A stretch of DNA of 64,000 nt from Clostridium cavendishii DSM 21758 (GTDB lineage Bacteria > Bacillota > Clostridia > Clostridiales > Clostridiaceae), in the NCBI RefSeq assembly GCF_900141845.1, contig NZ_FQZB01000009.1, positions 124,001 to 188,000 on the forward strand, in the 5' to 3' direction. This document shows, piece after piece, positions 16,319-25,831 of this stretch (its first letter is position 1; every line of letters begins with the position of its first letter). The position numbers and the translations under genes were made by a program. The notes below the pieces were generated by a model. That model was not told the DNA's origin and did not search any database. It saw only the letters and a list, made by a program, of their open reading frames with translations.

Positions 16319-18178
16319 TTATAAAAGATTTAATACTTGCTCTTTTATCCCTTCAGGATCTAGTTTACAAAGTTTATAAAGTATATTTACGTCACCATGA
16401 GGAATGAATTCATCCTTATATCCTAAATTAACAACCTTACATTTTTTTTCTAAAGTATTTACATAAGATAAAACAGAACTTCCAAATCCACCTTTTATAA
16501 CATTGTCTTCTACAGTTATAATTAATTTATAATTTTTAGCTAAATCTTTTAGCATTGTTTCATCCAAAGGCTTAATAAAACTTGCATTTATAACTGTAGT
16601 TTCTACTCCAATATCATTTAATAACTTACTAGCTTTATATGAATTTTGAAGCATTCTTCCAATAGCTATTATAGCTATATCCCCATTCTTTAATATAGTT
16701 TCCCATTTTCCCTTTTCAAATTTTTTAATTGGGCTAAGGCCTTCTATATTATAATCTCCGCCTCTAGGATATCTTATTGCTATTGGATTATTATAATCTA
16801 AAGCAAATCTTAAAAGATATTCTATTTCTTCCATACATTTAGGTGCTACAATAGTCATATTGGGAATCATATTTAAATATGATATATCAAAAATTCCTTG
16901 ATGAGTTTCTCCATCTTCACCAACAATACCAGCCCTGTCTATCGCAAATGTAACTGGCAATTTTTGAATACAAACATCATGTAAAACTTGATCATAAGCT
17001 CTTTGCAAAAAAGTTGAATACACTGCAAATACAGGCTTTAATCCTGCTCTAGCCATACCAGCTGCTAGTGTAGTTGCATGTTGTTCTGCTATTCCTACAT
17101 CAAACAACCTTTTCGGATATTTTTTCAAAAAATCTATTAACCCAGTTCCATCTGGCATAGCTGCTGTTATTGCAACTAACTTATCATTTTCAGATGCTAA
17201 TTTTAACATAGCATTTCCAAATGCCTTTGAATAATTGTCTCCACCTTTACTAACAATTTCACCACTATCATAATCAAAAGGGCCTACCCCATGAAACTTC
17301 TTGGGATTACTTTCTGCATAATTATATCCTCTTCCCTTTTGAGTTACAGTATGAATTATTACAGGTCCTTCCACTTGCTTTGCAAGTGATAATACTTCAT
17401 TAAACTCTCTAATATTATGTCCATCTACAGGACCTAAATATTTCACTCCCATTTCTTCAAAAAGCATACTTGGCACAACTAATTGTTTTATACTATCTTT
17501 AATTTTACTTAAAGATGATGCCACATTTTTACCGAAGTTACTATGATTTAAAGCTTCATTAACTTCATTTTTTATTTTATTATAACTTGGATCTACTCTA
17601 ACTTTACTTAGATATTTAGAAATTCCCCCAACATTTTTTGATATAGACATTTGATTATCATTTAAAATTATTATAAGCCTAGTTTTATTATAACCTACAT
17701 CATTTAATGCTTCTAAAGCCATACCACCAGTTAAAGCTCCATCACCAATTACTGCAATTACATGATGATCTTGTTTAAGTAAGTCCCTAGCTCTAGCCAT
17801 ACCTAAAGCTGCTGATATAGATGTACTACTATGACCAGTTTCAAAAAAATCATATTTACTTTCACATCTTTTTGGAAAACCACTTAACCCATTATATTTT
17901 CTCAAAGTATCGAAACTACTCATTCTTCCTGTTAATATTTTATGTACATAGCTTTGATGCCCTACATCCCATATAACTTTATCAAAATCAAAATTGAAAT
18001 TTTTATAAAGTCCTAAGGTAAGTTCTACAACACCTAAATTAGAAGCTAAGTGTCCTCCAGTTTTCGAAACCTTTTCTATTAAAAACCTTCTTATTTCATC
18101 TGAAATCTGATTTAGTTCTTCATTAGTTAGCTTTCTTATATCATTTGGACTTTTTATATTTTCTAAAATCTTATACAT
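16319..18178 (-). CDS. dxs: 1-deoxy-D-xylulose-5-phosphate synthase
   Basis: The first enzyme of the MEP isoprenoid pathway, joining pyruvate and glyceraldehyde-3-phosphate with thiamine diphosphate. About 619 residues. The TPP motif is GDGALTGGMALEALND near residue 150. The transketolase-like central domain has GIAEQHATTLAAGMARAG, and the C-terminal domain is complete. The start is taken as ATG 18176-18178, 10 bp after AAGGA, instead of a TTG overlapping that site. It follows ispA closely, placing head and chain-elongation steps together. Confidence 0.97.
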   Translation of the reverse strand: MYKILENIKSPNDIRKLTNEELNQISDEIRRFLIEKVSKTGGHLASNLGVVELTLGLYKNFNFDFDKVIWDVGHQSYVHKILTGRMSSFDTLRKYNGLSGFPKRCESKYDFFETGHSSTSISAALGMARARDLLKQDHHVIAVIGDGALTGGMALEALNDVGYNKTRLIIILNDNQMSISKNVGGISKYLSKVRVDPSYNKIKNEVNEALNHSNFGKNVASSLSKIKDSIKQLVVPSMLFEEMGVKYLGPVDGHNIREFNEVLSLAKQVEGPVIIHTVTQKGRGYNYAESNPKKFHGVGPFDYDSGEIVSKGGDNYSKAFGNAMLKLASENDKLVAITAAMPDGTGLIDFLKKYPKRLFDVGIAEQHATTLAAGMARAGLKPVFAVYSTFLQRAYDQVLHDVCIQKLPVTFAIDRAGIVGEDGETHQGIFDISYLNMIPNMTIVAPKCMEEIEYLLRFALDYNNPIAIRYPRGGDYNIEGLSPIKKFEKGKWETILKNGDIAIIAIGRMLQNSYKASKLLNDIGVETTVINASFIKPLDETMLKDLAKNYKLIITVEDNVIKGGFGSSVLSYVNTLEKKCKVVNLGYKDEFIPHGDVNILYKLCKLDPEGIKEQVLNLL

Positions 18179-18197
18179 CACTATCAAATCCTTCTAA

Positions 18198-19076
18198 CTA
18201 ATTTTGTCTTCTTAATAAATTTAAAGTTAAATTCTCTAAATCTTTAGTGTTTCCTGTTATATTATTTAAAATTTCTAAACATTCTTTTGTTAGTTGTTCA
18301 CTTATGGCTATAGATTTTTCTAAACCAAATAAAGTTATATAATTATTTTTATTGCCTTCAGTATCACTATTAACTTTTTTACCTAACTTTTCTGTTGTTC
18401 CTATAACATCTAATATATCATCTTTTACTTGAAAAGCTAGCCCAAGTTTATATCCAAACTCTTCTAAAGCTTTTATATCTTCTTCACTTGCATCTCCTAA
18501 TATAGCACCACTAACTACTGAAGCTTTAATTAATTCACCTGTCTTTTTAGTATGCATATATTCAAGCTCTTTTATATCTATACTTTTCTTTTGCTCATTA
18601 AGTATATCAACAACTTGCCCTGCTATCATACCATAAGCACTTGCTGCATTAGATATTTCTTTACTTGCCTTCAACCCCAAATTCCCGTATTCTAAAGATG
18701 CATCAAATAATATATTCATAGCTTCATTTAAAAGAGCATCACCTGCTAGTACTGCCATTGTTTCACCAAATACCTTGTGATTAGTCGGTTTACCTCTTCT
18801 TAAATCATCATTATCCATACATGGTAAATCATCATGTATAAGAGAATAGGTATGTATCATCTCTATAGCCGCTGCAAACTTAATTATCTTATCTAAATCT
18901 TCTTTATATATACCATAAGTAAGTAACATAAGTATAGGTCTTATTCTCTTCCCTCCTATATTTAAGCTATAGCTCATAGAATCAAATAATACCTTTTCGT
19001 ATTTATCGTCATATTTATCTTTAAAATAATTATTTAAGTAATTATCGATTTTCTCTTTTAATAATTCGCTTTTCAT
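18198..19076 (-). CDS. ispA: Polyprenyl diphosphate synthase (geranyl/farnesyl type)
   Basis: A 292-residue trans-prenyl transferase that condenses IPP with allylic diphosphates. The first aspartate-rich motif, DDLPCMDNDDLRRG near residue 85, has the two-residue insertion typical of bacterial farnesyl synthases. The second is FQVKDDILDVIG. Arg and Lys of GGKRIRP bind diphosphate. It overlaps the upstream xseB region within 2 bp and precedes dxs. Chain length (C15 versus C20) cannot be settled from sequence alone. Confidence 0.95.
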   Translation of the reverse strand: MKSELLKEKIDNYLNNYFKDKYDDKYEKVLFDSMSYSLNIGGKRIRPILMLLTYGIYKEDLDKIIKFAAAIEMIHTYSLIHDDLPCMDNDDLRRGKPTNHKVFGETMAVLAGDALLNEAMNILFDASLEYGNLGLKASKEISNAASAYGMIAGQVVDILNEQKKSIDIKELEYMHTKKTGELIKASVVSGAILGDASEEDIKALEEFGYKLGLAFQVKDDILDVIGTTEKLGKKVNSDTEGNKNNYITLFGLEKSIAISEQLTKECLEILNNITGNTKDLENLTLNLLRRQN

Positions 19077-19078
19077 AT

Positions 19079-19291
19079 CTATTCCTCAACTTCTAACTCA
19101 ACGTTATTTTTAATAACTTTTATTTTCCCTTCATAAGTGTTTAAAGTTTTATACAGCTTATTTATAAGTTTCACTCCATTTTCATAAGCTTTCATAGATT
19201 CTTCTAATGTTAGCTTACTACTTTCTATTGAAGTAACTATTTCTTCTAATTTAATCATCATATCTTCATATGATTCTGATTTCTTAGGCAT
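19079..19291 (-). CDS. xseB: Exodeoxyribonuclease VII small subunit
   Basis: A 70-residue helical protein beginning MPKKSESYEDMM, with the family pattern KLEEIVTSIESSKLTLEESM and YENGVKLI. It binds XseA to form exonuclease VII, which degrades single-stranded DNA. The ATG at 19289-19291 is chosen because GGAGGG lies 4 bp before it, while the upstream ATG (19303) overlaps that site. It sits between xseA and ispA in the common order. Confidence 0.95.
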   Translation of the reverse strand: MPKKSESYEDMMIKLEEIVTSIESSKLTLEESMKAYENGVKLINKLYKTLNTYEGKIKVIKNNVELEVEE

Positions 19292-19322
19292 ATAACCCTC
19301 CATTTATAATATATTTAAAATT

Positions 19323-20519
19323 CTAACTCTTTTTTTTTACAACCACAGTTAAATTTCCATCTCTTAATTTTACATTTAAACTATCCTCTATGTTAACCTC
19401 ATCTACACTTTTTATAACTCCATTTTTACCTTGAACTATAGAATATCCTTTTTCAAGTATATTTGTTGGATTATAAGCTTTTAAAAGTGCATTCAAGTTT
19501 TGTATTCGCTCTTTACTTATTTCTATTTTTCCAATTATACTTTTATCTAAAATCTCATTAATTTTCATTATCTTCTCATATTCATGAGCTATAACTTTAG
19601 TTGGAGAGTTTAGCATTAATATTTTATTACTTATATTAAGCTTGTGTTTCTCCTCATTCACAATACTATCCATTTTTTTTCGTAATATGTTTTCATAATA
19701 TTCTAATGTCTTTTTATGTTCTTTAAGATTAGGCACTGCTATTTCAGCAGCTGCTGATGGTGTCGCTGCTCTTAAATCACTTATAAAATCACAAATTGTA
19801 AAATCTACCTCATGTCCTACTGCTGAGATTACAGGTATTTTGCTTCTGTAAATTTCCATAGCTAGCTCTTCGCTATTAAATGCCCATAACTCTTCTATAG
19901 AACCTCCACCTCTACCAATTATTATTACATCTACATTCTTTTCTTTGTTAAAATATTTTAATCCCTTTAATAAATTATTTGGTGCATCTGAACCTTGTAC
20001 TAAAGATGGATATAATATAATGTCTACAAAATTATTTCTTCTTCTTATTACCTTTATTATATCTTGAATAGCAGCTCCTGTTTCTGATGTTATAACTCCT
20101 ACTCTACTTGGAAACTTAGGAATGGCTTTTTTATGTTCTTCATCAAAAAAACCTCCCTCAAAAAGTTTCTTTTTGAGTTTTTCATATTCTACAAAAAGGT
20201 CTCCAATACCGTCTTTTTTTATTTCCTTACAGTATAACTGGTAGCTTCCATCTTTAACGTATAATGATAACCTAGCTTTTACAATTACCTTCATTCCATT
20301 TTCCATCTTGAAATCAAGCTTAAAAGCATCACTTCTAAACATGACACAATTAACTTTAGAATTTTCATCCTTCAAGGAAAAATACAAATGCCCACTTGTA
20401 TGTAGCTTAAAATTAGATATTTCTCCTTTTACAGATAAATTGCTTAATATAAAATCATTATCAACTACTTTTTTTAAGTAGTTATTTACATCAGTTACTG
20501 ATAAATCCTTAATATACAT
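19323..20519 (-). CDS. xseA: Exodeoxyribonuclease VII large subunit
   Basis: 398 residues. An N-terminal OB fold (about 1-105, FKLHTSGHLYFSLKDENSKVN) is followed by the catalytic domain with VGVITSETGAAIQDI, the GRGGGSIEELWAFN motif and SAVGHEVDFTICDFISDLRAATPSAAAE. C-terminal coiled-coil segments follow. It cuts single-stranded DNA with XseB. Its first codons overlap the last 11 bp of folD, indicating translational coupling. Length is slightly short of the E. coli protein but typical for Firmicutes. Confidence 0.97.
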   Translation of the reverse strand: MYIKDLSVTDVNNYLKKVVDNDFILSNLSVKGEISNFKLHTSGHLYFSLKDENSKVNCVMFRSDAFKLDFKMENGMKVIVKARLSLYVKDGSYQLYCKEIKKDGIGDLFVEYEKLKKKLFEGGFFDEEHKKAIPKFPSRVGVITSETGAAIQDIIKVIRRRNNFVDIILYPSLVQGSDAPNNLLKGLKYFNKEKNVDVIIIGRGGGSIEELWAFNSEELAMEIYRSKIPVISAVGHEVDFTICDFISDLRAATPSAAAEIAVPNLKEHKKTLEYYENILRKKMDSIVNEEKHKLNISNKILMLNSPTKVIAHEYEKIMKINEILDKSIIGKIEISKERIQNLNALLKAYNPTNILEKGYSIVQGKNGVIKSVDEVNIEDSLNVKLRDGNLTVVVKKKS

Positions 20520-21357
20520 ATTTTTTACTTGCTTCTACCACATTACTAAGAAGTAGTGTAGTTGTAAGCGCTCCTACTCCTCCTGGTACTGGTGTTACCA
20601 AAGATACTTTCTCTAATACACTTTCTGTATCTACATCTCCAGTAATTTTACCGTTTAATGAAGATGTTCCAACATCTATTACCACCGAACCTTCTTTTAC
20701 AAAATCAGCTGTTATAAAATTAGGTTTTCCTATTGCAACTACTAATATATCTGCCTTACTTGTTATAGTTTTAAGATTTTGGGTTCTAGAGTGACATAAA
20801 GTCACGGTTGCATTTCCCTTAGTTAACAGATTTGCAACAGGTTTACCAACAATATCACTTCTACCTATAACAACAGCATTCTTCCCTTCTAGTGTAACAT
20901 TTAATTCTTTTAAAATTGTAAGTACACTTTTAGGTGTACAAGGAATAAAAGATTCCTCTCCTTTATAAAATCTGCCTACTGATATATCTGTTAAGCAATC
21001 TATATCTTTATCCGGATTTATTAATGAAGTTACTTTTTTAGAATCTATTTGTTTTGGTAATGGTAATAATAACATTATTCCATGGATATTATTATCATTA
21101 TTTAGATTAATTATAATATTTTCCAAATCTTTTTGTTCAATCGTTTCATCTAAATTTACTTTATCAAAACCTATACCTAATGATGTCGCTACTTTTTGTT
21201 GACTATTTTGATAAAAAATAGAGCCTCCATCATTTCCAACTAATATAGATGCTACTTTAGGACACTTTCCACTATTGTTTTTTATAATATCTACTTCATT
21301 TTTTAATCTTAATTTTATTCTGTTTGCAAGTTCTTTTCCATCTATCTTTATTCCCAT
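20509..21357 (-). CDS. folD: Bifunctional methylene-THF dehydrogenase/methenyl-THF cyclohydrolase
   Basis: 282 residues. FolD interconverts 5,10-methylene-, methenyl- and 10-formyl-tetrahydrofolate with NADP, supplying one-carbon units for purines and formyl-Met. Visible motifs are ASILVGNDGGSIFYQNSQ with YxxxK-like substrate residues, PLPKQID, the Rossmann segment VVIGRSDIVGKPVANLL and the terminal TPVPGGVGALTTTLLLSN. The catalytic Lys of the usual YxxxQ/K region lies in YQNSQQKVA. It lies between nusB and xseA. A folate cyclodeaminase is encoded separately at 60308. Confidence 0.97.
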   Translation of the reverse strand: MGIKIDGKELANRIKLRLKNEVDIIKNNSGKCPKVASILVGNDGGSIFYQNSQQKVATSLGIGFDKVNLDETIEQKDLENIIINLNNDNNIHGIMLLLPLPKQIDSKKVTSLINPDKDIDCLTDISVGRFYKGEESFIPCTPKSVLTILKELNVTLEGKNAVVIGRSDIVGKPVANLLTKGNATVTLCHSRTQNLKTITSKADILVVAIGKPNFITADFVKEGSVVIDVGTSSLNGKITGDVDTESVLEKVSLVTPVPGGVGALTTTLLLSNVVEASKKYVY

Positions 21358-21377
21358 ACTAACCCCTCACTAATTTC

Positions 21378-21779
21378 TTAAAGACTTTTATATACTTTAT
21401 CTAAAACTCCATTTATAAATGAAACTGATTTGTCATCTGAAAATTTCTTAGCAAGTTCAATAGCTTCATTTATAGAAACCTTTGCAGGTATGTCTTCTTT
21501 ATAAATTATTTCATATATAGCAATTCTTAATATTGATAGATTAACCTTTGAAACCCTATTTAATTTCCAATTTACTAACTGTAATTCTATTTTTTCATCT
21601 ATAGCATCTTTATTATCTTGTATTCCCTTTAAGCTCGTTTTTATAAAAGAAAGATCTATATCATCTTTATTCTCATCATTTTCCATAAAAGAATCAAATG
21701 TTTCCATATAATTCTCTTTATTTATATTCATTTGATATGTTAATTGTAATAAGTGTTCTCTTGATTTTGCTCTGTTCAT
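21378..21779 (-). CDS. nusB: Transcription antitermination factor NusB
   Basis: About 133 residues, all helical, starting MNRAKSREHLLQLTYQ, the typical N-terminal signature. The C-terminal pair INEAIELAKKF and FINGVLDK marks the NusB fold. It binds boxA RNA with NusE/S10 to promote rRNA transcription. Two adjacent ATG codons exist; the second (21777-21779) is 5 bp from AGGAGG and is preferred. It is the first gene of the series running to recN. The promoter must lie in 21783-21950, but I cannot assign it confidently. Confidence 0.95.
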   Translation of the reverse strand: MNRAKSREHLLQLTYQMNINKENYMETFDSFMENDENKDDIDLSFIKTSLKGIQDNKDAIDEKIELQLVNWKLNRVSKVNLSILRIAIYEIIYKEDIPAKVSINEAIELAKKFSDDKSVSFINGVLDKVYKSL

Positions 21780-21952
21780 CATTTCCTCCTGATTGTCTTA
21801 TTCTAATTGTATTATTGACCTATATACCTATAATTAAACCATTAATTATAAAATTACACAAGCTCCCCAAATATACCATATTAGATGGTAACATAAAGTA
21901 ATTAAAATAGCAATAAGCTACTAATCGCTTTAATAAAGCCAAAAAAACAATA

Positions 21953-21990
21953 AAAAATACCCTCTTAATTTATATAAAGAGGGTATTTTT
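21953..21990 (-). terminator. Terminator after asp23
   Basis: A 14-bp stem (21953-21966 with 21977-21990, core ATACCCTCTT) and 10-nt loop, followed on the minus strand by TTTTTTATTG and another T run. It separates the spoIIIA/asp23 block from nusB. Confidence 0.92.
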
Positions 21991-21999
21991 TATTATTTT

Positions 22000-22380
22000 T
22001 TATTTTTGTTTCTCATCTACCTTTGGAAGTATTATGTTTTGAACATAAACATTTACAGCCGAAACATTAAGCCCTGTCATTGCTTCTACTGTTTTCTTAA
22101 CATTTATTTGCACCTCAGTTACAACATCTGGAATTTTAATACCATATTCAACAGATATAACCACATCAATCGTAGCTTCACCCTCTTCAATTGATACTTT
22201 AATTCCTTTACTAACATTTTTTTTACCTGTTATCATCTGAGTTATACCACTTGTAACTCCTTGATGAATCTCAGATACTCCCTTTATCTCAGCAGCAGCT
22301 ATTGATGCTATAACACTTACTACATCATCTGATATCTTAACAATTCCAATGTTAGTTTCTTCTCTATTTAATTCATCCAT
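22000..22380 (-). CDS. Asp23/Gls24 family envelope stress protein
   Basis: 126 residues with the DUF322/Asp23 core: IKISDDVVSVIASIAAAEIKGV, the GVKVSIEEG-like strand and the conserved VPDVVTEVQINVKKTVEAMTGL stretch. Members (Asp23, AmaP partners, Bacillus YqhY/YloU) are small cytoplasmic proteins associated with the membrane and envelope stress. YqhY of Bacillus lies next to accBC and nusB, and here too it is beside nusB and downstream of spoIIIAH. Exact role in this organism is unknown. Confidence 0.88.
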   Translation of the reverse strand: MDELNREETNIGIVKISDDVVSVIASIAAAEIKGVSEIHQGVTSGITQMITGKKNVSKGIKVSIEEGEATIDVVISVEYGIKIPDVVTEVQINVKKTVEAMTGLNVSAVNVYVQNIILPKVDEKQK

Positions 22381-22467
22381 AAAGTATATCCTCCTATTTA
22401 AATGGTATAGAAAATCTTGTTAATCTTAGGTTCATTATAACAAATATAAATTCATAATACAATTATA

Positions 22468-22971
22468 TTATTTAGTTTCTATTATAACATCTTTTAATTT
22501 TGAAACATTAAGTACTACTTCTTGAATTTGAATATTTTGCTTTTCTGTTAAAGCTTCTTTAGCCTTAACTATTACTCTAGCTTTTTTATTTCCTTCTATT
22601 AAACAAACAACATCTTCAAACCCCTTACTCTTAACCCCAAGTTCTATCCTAGTTTCATTATTTTTTGCTGAGTCTATATCTTTTATTTTTTTTGATGCTT
22701 CTTCTTTATCTTTAGCTGTAGAATTTTTATCATTTATTACCGCCTTTAATTCCTCCTTATACTTAGCATCTTGTTGATCCTTTATACTTTTTGCTTCATA
22801 AAAATAATCATTTTTATCAGTAGTTTCCTTTGCTTCTTTATTAAACGAAATTGCTGATGGTATACTTCCTGTTGGATCATCTATTTTTCCATTCATCTTT
22901 ACTGATAATACACCAGCACAAGCTATCAAAATTAATAGTGTTAAAATTATTCCCATTTGCTTTTTATTCAT
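22468..22971 (-). CDS. spoIIIAH: Stage III sporulation protein AH
   Basis: About 167 residues. A single N-terminal membrane helix (residues 7-24) is followed by a charged linker and a C-terminal ring-building domain (about 100-165) resembling YscJ/FliF proteins. In Bacillus, mother-cell SpoIIIAH binds forespore SpoIIQ across the intermembrane space and forms part of the feeding channel. The ATG at 22969-22971 is preferred to a TTG two codons upstream, because GGGAGG is spaced 9 bp from it. It is the last gene of the spoIIIA operon. Confidence 0.93.
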   Translation of the reverse strand: MNKKQMGIILTLLILIACAGVLSVKMNGKIDDPTGSIPSAISFNKEAKETTDKNDYFYEAKSIKDQQDAKYKEELKAVINDKNSTAKDKEEASKKIKDIDSAKNNETRIELGVKSKGFEDVVCLIEGNKKARVIVKAKEALTEKQNIQIQEVVLNVSKLKDVIIETK

Positions 22972-23002
22972 TTTCAAAATCCTCCCATATGAATATTAAA
23001 AT

Positions 23003-23617
23003 TTATTTTTCTTTCTCCATGGAAAATACATTTACCTTGTCCATAGATAGGTCATATAACTTAGAAACTGCTGTTTCTAAGGCATATTTTATCTTTGAGT
23101 TTTCTGCTCCCTCAGCCACTACTACAACACCTGTTATCTTAGGCTTATAAGTTTTAACTATAAGTGGTTCATTTCCTGATGAGTTATTGGTAACAACTAC
23201 CTTACTTCCATCAGTATTTTGATTTGTTACTCTCCTTCCACCTTCCTTATCTGTTTCTTCAGTAGTACTTTTAGAAGAATTGCTGTCCACTGCTGGAACC
23301 TTTATTTCACCACTTTCAAAGTAAAGTTTAACTTCTACCTTTCCAACTCCAGCTACCTGCTTTAATATACTCTTAAGTTCATTTTGCTCTTTAAATTCAT
23401 AATCTTTATCTAAAGTGCTATCTCCTTGGGTTTTATCATCAGCTTTCTTTTGTTCATTAATTGTTGTTTTCAAATTTTTAGGATCCTTATTTAATCCCAT
23501 AAAATAGGATGCGACCATATAAATCATAATTATAATTAGTACGGCTATAAGTACGTTAGTTAATTTTTTGTCTTTGCCTATCTTCTCTATAAATTCATCT
23601 AACCTCTTTTTATCCAT
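23003..23617 (-). CDS. spoIIIAG: Stage III sporulation protein AG
   Basis: 204 residues: a cytoplasmic start, one membrane helix (about 20-40), a low-complexity linker and an extracytoplasmic domain containing the VAGVGKVEVKLYFESGE strand and GVVVVAEGAENSKIKYALETAVS. SpoIIIAG assembles into a 30-fold ring in Bacillus and is a main component of the mother cell-forespore channel. The insert between the two conserved parts is Ser/Thr/Glu-rich. Operon position between AF and AH is canonical. Confidence 0.95.
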   Translation of the reverse strand: MDKKRLDEFIEKIGKDKKLTNVLIAVLIIIMIYMVASYFMGLNKDPKNLKTTINEQKKADDKTQGDSTLDKDYEFKEQNELKSILKQVAGVGKVEVKLYFESGEIKVPAVDSNSSKSTTEETDKEGGRRVTNQNTDGSKVVVTNNSSGNEPLIVKTYKPKITGVVVVAEGAENSKIKYALETAVSKLYDLSMDKVNVFSMEKEK

Positions 23618-23633
23618 AACACCATCCCTTTTT

Positions 23634-24194
23634 TTAATCCTTATAAATTATTATCTTATCTTTTGATATACTTAAAGCTTTTGAAAGCTGAACTTTGATT
23701 TTATCTGAGAAATCATCATTTAAAGGTTCTTCTTTTGATTCTTTACCTATTTGTACTTTTTGTACTTTTTTAATATTTTTGGAATCAGAAACCCATACTT
23801 CTACACCTTTTATATCTACTACTACCTTTTCTACATCTACACTTCCATTTATTTTTACTTTAAAGTCCTTATCTGCATTCTCTCCTTTCAACAATCTAAT
23901 AGCTTCATTCTCTATATTTTTAAGAACAGCAGCTTTTTTACTCTCATTAATATTATTATTTGACTTTTCCAAATTTATGTTATTAGTTTGAAGATTTTTT
24001 TCTATTTTTGCTGTTAACTTATCTTCTGATGTAAATATTGTTATAATAGGCTGTAACATTACAGCAATTAGCATTATCCCCATTACAAAACTTACATATT
24101 TTTTTATGCTATTACTTGGAAGTATTAACTTTATAGCAGTAAAAAATATTATGGTAACACTTAAATTTATTACAAAACTTCTTAAAATATCCAT
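23634..24194 (-). CDS. spoIIIAF: Stage III sporulation protein AF
   Basis: The start is ATG 24192-24194 (MDILRSFVINLS), 4 bp beyond the spoIIIAE stop and after GGGGGA; a longer reading would overlap spoIIIAE by 44 bp. The 186 residues include two membrane helices (about 5-25 and 32-52) and a soluble C-terminal domain (about 95-180, GVEVWVSDS). It is a component of the SpoIIIA channel complex, with a ring-building-like soluble domain reported for the Bacillus homologue. Confidence 0.92.
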   Translation of the reverse strand: MDILRSFVINLSVTIIFFTAIKLILPSNSIKKYVSFVMGIMLIAVMLQPIITIFTSEDKLTAKIEKNLQTNNINLEKSNNNINESKKAAVLKNIENEAIRLLKGENADKDFKVKINGSVDVEKVVVDIKGVEVWVSDSKNIKKVQKVQIGKESKEEPLNDDFSDKIKVQLSKALSISKDKIIIYKD

Positions 24195-24198
24195 AGTT

Positions 24199-25368
24199 TT
24201 ATCCCCCCACAATAAATTTTCCACTACTTGCAAGCATTGCAACCATTACAAAAAACATTATACTTATACTGAATACACATGAAAGTAATATAACCAAGGA
24301 ATCTGCGGCACCAACTATTGATGAAACTATTCCTTTTTCAGATATAGGTTCTATAAGTGCTGCTGTTAATTTATACGTAAATATAATTATTATAATTTTT
24401 ATAATAGGATATAGGACTATTATACAAACGAAAATTAAACCTACAGAGCTTATTGCATTTTTCATAAGTAACGAATAAGATGCCACTGTAGTTATTGCAT
24501 CTGAAAAAGCTTTTCCAACTAACGGTATAAAATTATCTACTGCAAATTTTGTAGTTTTCAAGGTAACTGCATCTATTGTATTAGTAGTTATGCTTCTAAC
24601 CGTAAGTATTCCTATAAATATTGTTATTACTATCCCCTGACTCCATAAAGCTATTTGCTTTAAAAGCTTACATAGGTTAGTTATTTTATTTTCTCCTGTA
24701 AGATTACTAACAAATTGTAAAACAAAAGTTAATGATATTAATGGGATCAAAAAATCTATATATATTCTTGGAGTTAACCCTACTGCTGCTACAACTACTG
24801 GATCAAGCGTTACTGCCGATGTTACTCCTCCTGCGGTGGTGAGTAAGAGAACTAAAACCGGTAATAATACAGCCATAAAGTCTGTAAGCTTTGTTATGGT
24901 ATCTCTAGCTAAGGTTATTGATATCATAAAGCTCTTTGATAATAATAGTATTAATACTGCAAAGCATGCATAATAAGCTATACTAGATATTGCTTCATTT
25001 GAAAATGCAGTCTGTAAGTTTTTAAGTAATGCGCTTATTACACCAATTACGAGTACTCCAATCATAAGTTTTAATGTTAATTTAACTTCTTTTAATAAAT
25101 ATACCTTACAAGATTTAATTACCATGTCGACACTTAAGGAGCTTTGTCCTTTTTTCATATATTCAGTAACAAATTCCTTGGCATTTAAACCATTTAAAAA
25201 TTCTTCGTCAGTTTTGTTATTATTTATATAATTATAAAAATTTTCAACCCTGTTATCCTGTTCCAAGTTTTTCTTATTCTCCTCTAAATTGTCATCTGCA
25301 TAAACATATGTGGTAAATAGAAATGTTAGAGGTATAAAAAATAATAATACTATTAAAAATTTTTTCAT
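24199..25368 (-). CDS. spoIIIAE: Stage III sporulation protein AE
   Basis: About 389 residues, starting at ATG 25366-25368 (MKKFLIVLLFF). A cleavable signal peptide ends near YVYA, and about eight membrane helices lie between residues 100 and 385. SpoIIIAE is the large polytopic membrane subunit of the mother-cell SpoIIIA apparatus. Motifs such as LLPVLVLLLTTAGGVTSAV and NLTGENKITNLCKLLK are family-typical. A GGAG site precedes this ATG, while the ATG four codons upstream overlaps it. A 70-bp gap separates it from spoIIIAD. Confidence 0.95.
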   Translation of the reverse strand: MKKFLIVLLFFIPLTFLFTTYVYADDNLEENKKNLEQDNRVENFYNYINNNKTDEEFLNGLNAKEFVTEYMKKGQSSLSVDMVIKSCKVYLLKEVKLTLKLMIGVLVIGVISALLKNLQTAFSNEAISSIAYYACFAVLILLLSKSFMISITLARDTITKLTDFMAVLLPVLVLLLTTAGGVTSAVTLDPVVVAAVGLTPRIYIDFLIPLISLTFVLQFVSNLTGENKITNLCKLLKQIALWSQGIVITIFIGILTVRSITTNTIDAVTLKTTKFAVDNFIPLVGKAFSDAITTVASYSLLMKNAISSVGLIFVCIIVLYPIIKIIIIIFTYKLTAALIEPISEKGIVSSIVGAADSLVILLSCVFSISIMFFVMVAMLASSGKFIVGG

Positions 25369-25438
25369 TTTAATCTCCATTTCGCCACTTTAAAGACTTT
25401 AAAAAATAATAATTTATTTTTTAAAATTCAAATATATT

Positions 25439-25822
25439 TTATAAAATTTTAAGTATTGAATCTAAAACCGCCATCAAAATAGGTATCGAAAGAGCTAAAA
25501 TTAGAATTTTAGCTGAAAACTCAACTTTTGCACCTAAACTATTTGCTCCAGCATCTTTGCAAAGTTCACTACAAAATGAAGCTAAATATGCTATTGCTAG
25601 TATCTTAAATATTACACCTATATAAAGTAAATCAACTCCAGCCTTTTGTGATATTGTATTTATAAAAGTTATTACTTCATTTATCTTAGGAAGCAAAAAT
25701 AAAAATATTAATACACCTGATACTATTGATATTTGTATTGCCACATCCGGTTTTTTATCCTTTAGAAATACATAAAGGAAAACCGCTACTAAACAAAATG
25801 CTATAACCTTTATTATCTCCAT
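25439..25822 (-). CDS. spoIIIAD: Stage III sporulation protein AD
   Basis: 127 residues, almost entirely membrane helices (about 4-22, 28-48, 66-86, 105-125). The conserved SFCSELCKDAGANSLGAKVEFSAK loop is typical of SpoIIIAD. It belongs to the SpoIIIA assembly and resembles FliQ-like export proteins in size and topology. It is 9 bp from spoIIIAC, and both are likely to act as a pair in the membrane. Confidence 0.95.
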   Translation of the reverse strand: MEIIKVIAFCLVAVFLYVFLKDKKPDVAIQISIVSGVLIFLFLLPKINEVITFINTISQKAGVDLLYIGVIFKILAIAYLASFCSELCKDAGANSLGAKVEFSAKILILALSIPILMAVLDSILKIL

Positions 25823-25831
25823 TACTTCCTC

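Noticed and set aside
24195..24242. N-terminal extension of spoIIIAF
   Set aside because: It would overlap spoIIIAE by 44 bp, while the internal ATG has GGGGGA at good spacing.
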